A stretch of 64,000 nucleotides of DNA, taken from assembly GCA_030522415.1 (NCBI GenBank), contig CM060121.1:20444642-20508641 (forward strand). The letters run 5' to 3'. Numbering within the stretch: position 1 is the stretch's first letter; each line of letters opens with the position of its first letter. This DNA is from Channallabes apus. Lineage: Eukaryota > Chordata > Actinopteri > Siluriformes > Clariidae. The translations under genes and the position numbers were made by a program. Under the pieces are notes generated by a model. That model worked only from the letters and a program-made list of their open reading frames with translations, ran no database searches and was not told the origin of the DNA. Positions 25,043 to 36,080 of the stretch are shown piece after piece.

Positions 25043-25850
25043 CAGGTCCTTCTCAAAAAATTAGCATATTGTGATAAAGTTCATTATTTTCTGTAATGTA
25101 CTGATAAACATTAGACTTTCATATATTTTAGATTCATTACACACAACTGAAGTAGTTCAAGCCTTTTATTGTTTTAATATTGATGATTGTGGCATACAGC
25201 TCATGAAAACCCAAAATCCCTATCTCAAAAAATTTGCATATTTCATCCGACCAATAAAAGAAAAGTGTTTTTAATACAAAAAAAAGTCAACCTTCAAATA
25301 ATTATGTTCAGTTATGCACTCAATACTTGGTCGGGAATCCTTTTGCAGATTCTTGTGTCTTGTGTCTCTCAACTTTCTCTTCACAATATCCCACAGATTC
25401 TCTATGGGGTTCAGGTCAGGAGAGTTGGCAGGCCAATTGAGCACAGTAATACCATGGTCAGTAAACCATTTACCAGTGGTTTTGGCACTGTGAGCAGGTG
25501 CCAGGTCGTGCTGAAAAATGAAATCTTCATCTCCATAAAGCTTTTCAGCAGACGGAAGCATGAAGTGCTCCAAAATCTCCTGATAGCTAGCTGCATTGAC
25601 CCTGCCCTTGATAAAACACAGTGGACCAACACCAGCAGCTGACATGGCACCCCAGACCATCACTGACTGTGGGTACTTGACCCTGGACTTCAGGCATTTT
25701 GGCATTTCCCTCTCCCCAGTCTTCCTCCAGACTCTGACACCCTGATTTCCGAATGACATGCAAAATTTGCAACCTGTAGCCCATTTCCTGCACACGCCTG
25801 TACACGGTGGCTCTGGATGTTTCTACTCCAGACTCAGTCCACTGCAAGTT
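25043..25850 (-). pseudogene. Tc1-like transposon relic with C-terminal transposase
   Basis: The left terminus CAGGTCCTTCTCAAAAAATT follows TA and is typical of a common fish Tc1 family. Minus-strand frames encode GVRVWRKTGE, FQHDLAPAHSAKTTGKW (second catalytic Asp) and SPDLNPIENLWD (catalytic Glu). A frame shift separates the 5' portion, and the other terminus is missing past 25850. Inactive. Confidence 0.88.
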
Positions 25851-26132
25851 TTATGATTTGAGACATGGTTTGACTCCTTGCAGTGTTTAATTCGAAACAT
25901 ACTTGTTGGTCGCTTTATTCTTGGTTTCACTATTTTTTATCATAGCTTTACAGTGGGTTGATAACATCACATCTTTTATGTTTTGTATGCCTGGTTGTAT
26001 TTTGGTCATAAACAAATTAACTGGCATTAAAAACCCAATTCAAAAGGCATTAACCAGATGCTACTGATTACATCAGGCTTAGATTTCACACATTCATTAT
26101 TGCCAAGTGCTTACTTGCAATGTTTTCTCTAG

Positions 26133-26208
26133 AATGTTATGGAACAGTTTAACCCGGGGCTGAAGAACCTTATCAACCTTGGAAAGAGCTACGAGAAAGC
26201 TGTCATGG
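26133..26208 (+). CDS. baiap2l1: baiap2l1 exon 2 (IMD)
   Basis: This exon encodes residues 18-42 plus the first base of codon 43, beginning [17 protein letters not shown], a hallmark of the IMD/I-BAR first helix. The acceptor is TTTTCTCTAG and the donor GTAAGC; it leaves phase 1. It lies only 299 bp before exon 3. This pair is bracketed by a diverged direct duplication described in the findings. Confidence 0.95.
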
Positions 26209-26507
26209 GTAAGCCCAACTCTCCGCTGAATTTTTAGTAGTGGTTTAGTAGTAGTTTTAGTGTCATTAGTGTATAGTATTTATAGTTCAGCTCAATTATA
26301 AAGTCAGGATTTTAATAATACTTTAAGTCCAGTTGGGTACAGACATTTACATCCCCTATGGTTTTTATTCATTTGTATACCATTTTAGAATATATTACTT
26401 TAATTGTTTGAGACATGAAGCAATTAAGCACAGTTCGGGTTGTATTTCTCCATGTCTGTCTGTCTATGCATGTTTAATTGATGGTATCTGTATTTACTCT
26501 GTTATAG

Positions 26508-26594
26508 CCATGACCCTAGCTGGAAAGATGTACTTTGAAGCTGTGGGTAAAATCGGGGAGAACGCCGCAGTATCGCCAGTGTCGAGAGAATTAG
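26508..26594 (+). CDS. baiap2l1: baiap2l1 exon 3 (IMD)
   Basis: This exon completes codon 43 and encodes up to residue 71 plus the first base of codon 72. It contains AGKMYFEAVGKIGENA and SPVSREL, matching the second part of the IMD. The acceptor is TGTTATAG and the donor GTGAGT; it leaves phase 1. It is followed by the 16.5-kb intron 3. Confidence 0.94.
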
Positions 26595-26894
26595 GTGAGT
26601 GTCGGTCAAGCTGTATCTTAAGGGACGTATGGGCGTGTCCCAGCTCTCAGCCACAGGATAATGCTGATAAGCAGATTGTTTCCATTCCATTGTGAAAGCA
26701 TTTCACAAACTCTACACCATGCCAAATACTAAATGGAAGGTTAGCATCATGAGATGATGTCATACTGGATGGATGAGATGATGTCATACTGGATGATTAT
26801 AAAAAAAAAACACCTCCAAGTTTGCTTGAGGCCATCTATTTAGTGAATTAAGCCTTAAAACATTTAGTGTAGAGCTGGACATTGTAATCAGAAA

Positions 26895-27185
26895 GTAGAA
26901 GAAAATTTATTATTGGTGTCCCATATTGAAACTGGTTAATCCTATTTTTTTTTTATACTAAAAAAAGACATGACACCACCATACTGACACACCCCTTTGA
27001 TCCATATTTTACTGTTTATAAAGTATTACAGGCTTATCATATCATACAGGATTTCATTTTAAGTTTTTTTGAGTAAACTTTGTTTACGGACAATATGCTA
27101 GAGCATGAAGGTTTAGTGTCAGTGCAGGGGAAGAAGCATGAAGATGCGTTTGTGTACATTTTAAATCACCTGTATTTGTTTGAGT
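26895..27185 (+). repeat. Direct duplication, copy 2
   Basis: Same order of blocks as 24160-24500 (AGAAAATTTATTATTGGTGT, GACATGACACCACCATACT, CAATATGCTAGAGCATG), with small indels. It is the intron 3 partner of an intron 1 copy. Confidence 0.8.
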
Positions 27186-28384
27186 TGTGTAATAAGAGAA
27201 GGATTTACAGAGAGGATGCGGGCTTGGTATGCAGGTCATAAGGAACAAACTGTGGGTCATGTGTGATTTGCAAAATTCACCTTATGCTATGACTTTTACT
27301 AAGTAGTGCAGGTCTGCTATTGTCTGCTACCAGATTTGCTATTGAGTAGTACATTATGAGATTTACCAGGAATATAAAGCATATAACTAGAAGTACTCCC
27401 CCTACATTATGTACATTAGAACCATTTTTTGTAAAAGTTTAACATTTTCCTTAAGTTGAGTACTAGGGTTACTCAAAGAAGCATTTCTCCCAGGCTCTTG
27501 CATGAGACTACATGAAAGAACAGTGTTGTAAGGTATTATAATCAGGAAATATCACCATCCATTTGGATTCAGTGCTTGTTTTTGCAAATGCTTTGCTCCT
27601 AAATTATGGTGCTATTTTAATTAGTTCGAGTGGTGAGGTTTAGTTAATGTGGTTCTCCTTCTGTTTGTTTGTTAACTGACAATGTTAACGTGGCTGAATA
27701 TGTCTGAGACTGTGCAAACACTGATATAATAGCAGATGGCACAAAATGCAATTGTTTTATGTGATCCAAAATGACTGCACCTTCTTCATTCCCTATTGCT
27801 TAAGAGCTGCCATGCTTGGAAAAACAAAAAAGCCAAGATGTTCACTTAACCAACATGACGAGGTTTCTTTGGCGGAGATCCTACAGTAGTTGTCCTCTTT
27901 TGTATAAATTAGTTAACAGATCTTCATGAGAGCCCAGAGTTACTGAGATGGGCAGAAATCTGTCATCATTCTGTCTCCAGAGATCAGAGCCAGGTCTTTC
28001 CTCTTGAACTCCTAGCTGTGGAGCTGTTTAGTTTCGAAGATGTGGTCTGGCAACAGTCTGCTCCTTTGTATTAGGTTGGTGTGTTGCAAGTCATCTGTGG
28101 TTGTCTTAAAGTATTATAAACTGGGATTCACTGGAGTATCTTCAAAAAACACAGACTTATTTATGACCTGTACATGAGCCTTCGACATCTTCTGCTGTTT
28201 GTCACTAAAACAAAACTGTAATTTATATTATATTTAAAAAAGTTTTTTGGAATTCACTATAATCGATTTTCTTTTTGTTTACTTGTGTCAAGATGTGGCT
28301 GTGATATATTGCTACAAACTTTGTGCATAGACGCACATCACATTTATGTAGAACACTGTGTGTGTGTGTGTGTGTGTGTACTGT

Positions 28385-29118
28385 GATCAGCCAGGTGAAG
28401 TGAATAACATTGATTATTACTTTACATTGGCACCTGGAATTGGGTAGGCTATATTATGCAGCGGGTGAACATTTTGACCCTGAATTTAATGTGTTAAAAG
28501 AAAAATGGGCAAGCGTAAGGATTCGAGTGACTTTAAAAAGGTCAAATTGTGATGGCTACTGTAGATGAGTCCGAGTAATTCCAAACCTGCAGGTCTTGTG
28601 GGATGTTCCCAGGCTGCAGTCGTAAGAGCATACCAAAAGTGATCCAAGGAAGGAAAACCGGCGAACCGTCATGTGCTCACTAATGCACATGGGCAGTATA
28701 GAGGATCTGATCCAAAGTAAGCTGGCCCGTGTAATCTGATCAAATAGAAGAGCTACAGTGTAGCTTAAATTGCTGAAAAAGGTAATACTGGCTCTAATAG
28801 ATTGACTGTGGGTGTAGGTACACACAGTACATCTCATTTTTATTGTGTATGGGGCTGTTGTTTATGGGACTTGGCATTCAAATCCAGTCACAATCCAGTC
28901 GAACATCTGTGGGATGTACTGGGAAAACAGGTCCAATCCTTGGTGGCCCCACCTCACAACTTACAGGACTTAAAGGATCTACTGCTGATGGTTTGGTGCA
29001 CACATTCAGAGGTCTTGTGGGTACCATGATTTGACTGGGCAGAGCTGATTTGGCAGCAAAAGGGGGACCTACTCAATGTTAGATGAATGGTCACAATGTT
29101 ATGACTTATTGGTGTACA
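28385..29118 (+). pseudogene. Tc1-like transposon relic
   Basis: ATGGGCAAGCGTAAGGATTC begins a decayed transposase; AAGTGATCCAAGGAAGGAAA and GAAGAGCTACAGTGTAGC follow. The frame near 28890-29028 has NPVEHLWDVLGKQ, the catalytic Glu region, and the right end reads AATGTTATGACTTATTGGTG. Frameshifts and an internal deletion of the central part inactivate it. Confidence 0.8.
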
Positions 29119-30274
29119 TATAAGCTGATACATTTTTTCCCAATAATTTTCACATGAAAGTGAATTGACATATTGATTAGAGAATGTTGAGTAAATTGGA
29201 ACAACATTTCATTCAAAACAGGAATATGTTTGAGTGTTTATCTGCCTTTAATAAAGCACTAATCTTGGTGAGGTCCTGTTAAGATCTGAGAGTGATGACA
29301 TTTCTGTTTGTACTGTTATACTGTATCTTATAGCATAGTATAAACAACATACGCTAATCACAACATCCTCTGCTGTGTAGGTGCCCTCTGGTTAAAAAAA
29401 AAAAAAAAATAGTGTTCTGTTCTGCATTTTGAAGCCTACTTACTAAACACTCAAATGCAAATGGTTTCTTAAAAAAATAATGGAAATTTTGAAGGAAAAG
29501 CAGTCTTCAAATATGCTAAACATGTGAAATGTGGACGAATTCTTGTGCAAAAGGCAAAAAAGTGTTTTGAAATTGAGTATCTAAAGAAGCCATTGTATGA
29601 CATCTGGAAATAGTTAAAAGGGAAAGAAATGTCAAAAAATAGTGGACTGTACGTACCAATAAGGGAATGAATATTGCACCAGATGGTAAAGATGATAAAG
29701 CTAGACATACAAGTTTGTTTGTTTGAGGCAATATTAATACTGCAACCTGTATTACTTGGAAATGTGTAAATACTGTGTACAGGAAAGACAGTGATGAGAG
29801 ATGGAATAATGTAGCAAAGTAATATGTGGGTGTGAGTATCCTTACTACAGTGCTGACTGATGAACAGCCCTTAATCAGTGCTGAGTGAGGCGACGGGTAA
29901 GGGGATGTTGTGTAATGTAGTAAGTGAAAATACAGCTGCACATTTAGCAGCTGTGATTTTCATTCATGCTTTTGCTGCCTTTTGATTTTTGATAAAAATA
30001 AATCTTATAAATGATATATTTAATCTAAAACTAATTAGTCCAGTTAAGTAAGTGCTGAGAATACATCTGAGTATGCAGTGGTGTCTCTGTCTATAGTAGA
30101 GTGTGGCCACTCCACTATACGTAGACAGGTGTCTCCAGGTGAGACGTCTCCACAGTGATCAAACCCTCGCATCCAGACAGTAATTAAATTAACATGGGAT
30201 GAGTGAGCTCCTATGGGGTGGTTGTTGTTTTTTTTTTTCCCCCCCAACTCCTCCAGATGTTCACATGCCAGGTT

Positions 30275-31572
30275 ACATGTGATTTTAATTGCAGTTGTAC
30301 TGTAGCAGGAATATAAAAGGTTCTATGACTCGCTCCTCCAAAACACCCCAAAGTAGCTCAATAATATTTAGATCTGGTAACGGTTCAGGTCAACTTCACG
30401 TTCATGTTCATCAAACCACTCTGTCACCAGTCTTGCTGCGTGTATTGGTGCATTATCAGATTGATGCACGGCACCGCCTTCAGGGTACAATGTTTGAACC
30501 ATTGGGTGAACATGGTCCTCCAGAATGGTTCGGTAGCCCTTGGCAGTGACACACCATCTAGCACAAGTATTGGGCCTAGGAAATGCCATGATATTGCAGC
30601 CCAAACCATCACTGATCCACCCCCATGCTTCACTCTGGGCATGCAACAGTTTGGGTGGTACTGTACGCTTCTTTGGGGCTTCTCCACACCGTAACTCTCC
30701 CAGATGTGGGAAAGACTGTGAAGGTGGACACATCAGAGAACAGTATACGTTTCACATTGTCCACAACCCAAGATTTTCGCTGCTGGCACCATTGAAACCG
30801 ACGTTTGGCATTGGCACGAGTGACCAAAGGTTTGGCTATAGCAGCCTGACCATGTACATTGACCCTGTGGAGCTCCTGACGAACAGTGTTGGTGGAAACA
30901 GGAGAGTTGAGGTGCACATTTAATTCTGCAGTGAGTTGCTAATTCCGGGTTAGCATCCGGACATCCCTTTCAGACAGCTTCCTCTTGTGTCCACAGTTAC
31001 TCCTGTAGGATGTGGTTCGTTCTTCTTCGTGGTATGCTGATATTACCCTGTATACCGTGGCTCTTGATACATCACAAAGACTTGCTGTCTCAGTCACAGA
31101 TGCGCCAGCGAGACGCACACCAACAATTTTTTTAATTTTTTAATTTTCAATTTAGTCGTGGCCAATTCCTCCCCGTCACTAGGGGGGCGTGATTAATGTC
31201 TCATCCCTCCCCCCTGAGAGAGCTCGGCCAATCAGCTCTCTCTGTGCCTCCGGCTGTGAGAGGAAAACAGCATCACCTGGGGTTCGAACCAGCGCTCTCC
31301 GGATGATAGGGCGAGCACTTTACCACTGCGCCACTCGGAGGCGCACACCAACAATTTGTCCTCTTTTGAACTCTGATATGTCACCCATAATGTTGTGTGT
31401 TGCAATATTTTAAGCAAAACTGTGCTATTACGTTAATAATTATACCTTCACACTTTGCTCTTACTAGTGGAATGTGCAATCAATGAAGATTGGCCACCAG
31501 GCTGGTCAAATTTAGCCATGAAACCTCCAACACTAAATTGGCCAGTGTTTCAGTTTCATTGTCCAACCCCTA
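30275..31572 (-). pseudogene. Tc1-like transposon relic interrupted by a SINE
   Basis: Minus-strand frames give RRFQWCQQRKSWVVDNVK, ILFSDVSTF (first Asp), VKHGGGSVMVWAAIS, SDNAPIHAARLV (second Asp) and DLNIIELLWGVLEERV (Glu), spread over shifted frames. The right terminal sequence GTTTCATTGTCCAACCCC lies near 31550. A SINE D interrupts it at 31130-31341. All three catalytic positions survive but no continuous frame does. Confidence 0.85.
31130..31341 (-). repeat. SINE family D (tRNA-derived) with 16-bp TSD
   Basis: On the minus strand: GCCTCCGAGTGGCGCAGTGG head, GGTTCGAACCCC B-box, CCACGACTAAATTG and an A-rich tail. Exact direct repeats CGCACACCAACAATTT lie at 31114-31129 and 31342-31357. 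Confidence 0.9.
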
Positions 31573-33589
31573 TAAGTCTGCTCATTTATTTCTTTCATTT
31601 ATAGTTTTTTAATGCTAACACATTCTCCTACTAACAGGCTCCCATTATACAAACCAACACAAAGTTTCAGAGTACATCCCATACCAAAACTCCCCGAATG
31701 CTATCTGTCATGATTTTGAATGTGTTTCATATTAATATGAATATGCACGCTAGGCAACTAAGTATGGTGAGCATCAGTGATAAGATTTTCCACCAACGCA
31801 AGAGCTGGCCTCTGTCTGTCTGCAGAATCACATACCACTGCAGAGTTCGTCACAAAACAGTAACAAATTTAGTCTGTAATTTCTCTCTGGGAGGAAGGAG
31901 ATAAACCATAGACAATCAGAACAGAAAAAAATACAGAGTAGACTCTGCATGAAAAAGAAACAAATCATAATAGGACATGTGAACATTATTTGTTAAAGAA
32001 GAATTAAAATGTGTTTTCTTAACTCTGGGTATGTTCCTGTAGTGGTTAGAAACTAGAGTTTAATTTGCCTCATAATATATAGCTGTCAGTTCTCTCAGTT
32101 GCTAAGCATTTTTCTCAAAATGTCCCTTGTTGTTAATGATGGGAAAATTCTCCATTATATTCAAGTTTTATAGTTTTTTATCTAAATACAAAGTACAGAA
32201 AATGCTTCCTACAACTGATTTCACGGTTTATTTGTTTATGTCTAACTCAAATACTGTTCTATGCACTATGGAGTGTTCACGCACACAAGTGAATTGGAAG
32301 CTATTTGGGATTTGGCTTGTGCTTTAGAGGGCTTAAATAAAAATGATTCCTCCTATATTATGGACTTGTGACAGCCTAAGTGACACAGACATTACTTTTT
32401 GTTTTGTTTTTCTTAGTAAATTGGCCATTTTTCTTTTTATTTTAAGTGGATGATGAAGTAAGACCACAGTGTCATCCTGTTAATGTTTGTTCTTTCATTC
32501 ACAGTATGTTAATTAGAGCTCAATAATAACGAAATGCATTTGAATAATACAATTTGGCCGGGCATGCTACAGTACCACGGCCTTTAAGGAGACCAAACAA
32601 ACAGCTCATAAGCCTCTATTGTATGGAAACCCAGTCTGCCCTCCCTCCATGACCTTGTCTTCTGCAAACACTAACGTTGGAGGACGTCCGCTAACACAAT
32701 GCACACGGTATTGGCCGGAGATAAGAGCAGAAATGTGCTCCTGTGTGCCCAGATAACCCCTGAATAAAAGACTTTAGACTTCATGTCACTCGATGGAATA
32801 TCATGACTCTTGGCTTTTCTTGCGAGGTGAAACTGGAGCTCCTGTGACGTGGCATGAAGTTGATACCAGATAGCATTGAGAGTCATGGGCAAAATGACGA
32901 CACGTGGCAACTCCCACCATCTCTGCAATACAGAATCCGAGGTACAGGAAACATTATTTTCATATCCACCTAAGATGTGTTGACCAGTCCAACAAAACAA
33001 ACTTCCCTTTATGCTGATGTAAGGAATAAGAGACTCTCCTTCATAGCCTGTTCATGTACTGTTCTTTGCTGATTTATCTTGGGATCCAGGAATCTTGTCC
33101 CACTTCCTTGCTGCAGTCATTATGCATGTACAGTATGTCTCCATCAAAGTGTGTTGCAGATCAGATAGTGCTGCAGTCTTCTGTGGAATGTAATCAGATG
33201 TGGGGCTTTACAGTAGAATGGCATGCTGTATGAGTGCTATGTGAAATCATACACACTAATACATTCACTTCATTTCTTGTCCCTGTGCATTCCTTATGGT
33301 TGGCCTCACTGATGGTTTCACTGATGTTCAGGAAGCTTACCAAAAAACCCTCATTGCAGAAAGTGAGCACGTGTTGAGCAAGTTTATTTGGAAGAATAGG
33401 GAGGCGTTACTCTGATGCATCATAAAAAGCCTGGTGTTGTTGTTTTTGTTGTTGTTGTGTGATTGTTGTCATGGCGATAGAAAACAGCACAGTGGAAGAT
33501 TGCTGGCCTGAATTTCTGCACTGTCATTCTGCTCAGATCCCTAATTCAATTACTGTTTTTGATACCTTAAGGTACCCAGTGTACGGATA

Positions 33590-33630
33590 AGCTGTTGCCT
33601 TGCACCTCCAGGGATTCGAATGTTCGAATG

Positions 33631-33679
<49 letters not shown>

Positions 33680-33680
33680 T
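33590..33680 (+). repeat. SINE B scrap and (CA)n microsatellite
   Basis: TTGCCTTGCACCTCCAGGG matches a SINE B head; the (CA)n run occupies about 33634-33676. Confidence 0.65.
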
Positions 33681-35814
33681 ATAAGGACATAAGAACATTA
33701 GGTAGGATAAAATAATAAGACATTTTAGGGCCATGTATTACCCAATTCATATTTTGGGATTATTGAATAGGTAAAAAATAATATATATTATAAATAATAT
33801 ATAATTTTATTTTTCAATTATTACCTTTTTCTTTTTTTTTATAATTTTAGTTATATTTGCATCCAAGTTTCTCTTCAATTAAGATGTTGACAGATAAGCT
33901 TAGAGGTGTTAAAGCGACCTTAGTCTCTTCTGTATGGTATAAATACAGGCATTTATGTGTTTAGTATTCCTGGTGAAGTTAGAGGAAGGGTGGTATGCAT
34001 TGAAGTGGGGACAAATAAAGTAGGCAACTGTTTTTGTTTTTCTCGAGGGAATAGCCGGAAACAGGAACTGCGTGTGGAATAGAATTTTTCTAGACATGGA
34101 GAAATTGAAACTGAAACGAGAACATTTTGAAAAAAAATTATGGATTCTAGAGTACAAACCAATGTTGTGTTGGTTTCCATAACAATGAGGGGCTCTGAAA
34201 CACCAATTTAGAAAAACTCAAAACACCAGTTTTAAAGAAAAAGTAATGCAGTCTTTACGGTTTAAGGTTTTATCTTCTGTTGTATGATGATGTTTGAGAA
34301 TTAAAATGGCGCATGAGTATATTGTGAGTGCGCTGGGGCTAAATTCATCTGATTATTTGCATGCGCTTTTCCTGCAGAGGGTTAACGTTATGGATCAATT
34401 CCCTTGAACTAGCAGAAGCATTGATATTATTGCCTGCCCCTCCTCCCCTTTTGCAAATAAATGCTTATATATAATATGGAACATGGCTTAATATGGAACA
34501 TGGCAATAGACAACATGTCTGTCAAGAGTTGTTGGCCGGGAGACAAGACAGCAAAACTGCTCATGTTCTCTTGATGGAGAAAGATGGCATATTCCATCTA
34601 CTTTGACAATCACATTGGTGTTTGTGAGGTCATGTATGCAGAAGAGGGGAGATAGCTGGTCAGGAATGTCGCAATAGCAGCGTTCGAAAGAATGTTATTG
34701 TCTAGCTTTCACCTGTCTTGGAGGAAGCACTCACTACCCTTTATATTCTGGAATTAGTTGTTGTATGATAAGGGAGATCTGAGTAGTGGGTGGGAATTGG
34801 CAGGTGATCAAATTAGCGAGAAAACGTTGGGTTTGATAAATTTTAAATAGTTAATAAATTTAAAAAAGTTATACGCACACCGTAATTAATATACTGTATT
34901 AGTGCTGGTGTCTGATAATCTGACGATCTGTATGGCTCCATATGCGAACCCAGTGTTTATTCTTTTTATGTGTATTTTGGATACCGAAGGTGATCCTGGC
35001 GCATGTAGTGTTTACTGTGGGGAAGCAGCGTAACAAGGGAACTGACACAGAAAATAACAGAAGAACATGCCAATCCTCATCTTGTAGGAATATACAGTAC
35101 ATGTGTATATTTATTTTGAACCAGAAACAGACCCGCGATAAAGAATAGGTTTTGTTTTTGACCTTCTTTCTCTGTGCACTATCGTGGTACCCACAACCCA
35201 CACGGGTCATTTGTATACTGTAGCACTAAAAGGAGTGGCGGCCACCATCTCTACATACTGTAGACACTGACACGAAAAACACATGTACGCCTCTCTCGCT
35301 CTCTCTTTCCTTATGCCACAATGAAAGCTTTTACCTGCCTGTTCTGGTGACCTTTAGTCTCTCGTGTTGTTTAAAGGGTGTGTAGCAGAGCAGACTGTTG
35401 GACAGCAGTGAAAACACACTCAGCAGGGATGAGCCAATCTGATAGACCAGCTGTGCTTAACATGACCGCAGGGTCACATTTCGTACGGTCGCATTGGCCT
35501 AAATGCTGTGTATTAGTCTACGAACCAGAACAAAGTTGAAGTTAAGAACAGGTTATATGCGTACCTAAATAAAACAAACATCTCCAGGTGAACATACACC
35601 TGGAGAGCAGAGTTCCCTTTAAGGTGTGTTCATGCAAGTCATATGTAAATGGTATTGGTATGGTCACGGTGATCATACCGTAGTGGTCGCAGCATCAAAC
35701 TCAACATCTGTGATGTTATACGTCAGACAGGTTTGTTTCTTCGAATGCATAAGCAAATAAAATAAAAGGAAAAATTCTTTGCAGTAATTTACATGGCACT
35801 TGCAATAGACTGGT

Positions 35815-36080
35815 TTTGAGTCTCGTCACAGCTTCAGGGTCTCAGTTCAATCCTGAGCTCAGGTTACTGCCAGTTTGGAGTTTCACATGCACTCTCAATG
35901 TCCCATCCACCAAAAAGGTGGCTTGACTACACCAAATTGCCCCTAGGTGTGATAGTGTGTGAGTGCACGGTGTGAGTGAGTGCACGGTATGTGTTTCGTG
36001 GCGCTCTATCCGAGCTGTATTGTCATGTAGTCTCATGTCTGGTGTGTACAGGAAAGGCGAACGCATGGAATGATAATGAG
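35815..36080 (+). repeat. Diverged SINE-like element
   Basis: GGTCTCAGTTCAATCCTGAG, GGAGTTTCACATGC, CAAATTGCCCCTAGGTGTG and a GTGTACAGG end parallel fish SINE elements of the B type, strongly diverged. Confidence 0.6.

Larger units (their letters stand above)
20712..26132 (+). other. baiap2l1: baiap2l1 intron 1: contents
   Basis: Starts GTAAGC, ends TTTCTCTAG. Holds a SINE B variant (21215-21500), a diverged local repeat cluster (21555-22680), a copy of a direct duplication (24160-24500) and a Tc1 relic (25043-25850). Short (GT)n and (TATC)n runs lie at 21682-21712 and 21943-21957. The remainder, including 22700-24150 and 25860-26130, shows no feature I recognise. Confidence 0.7.
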
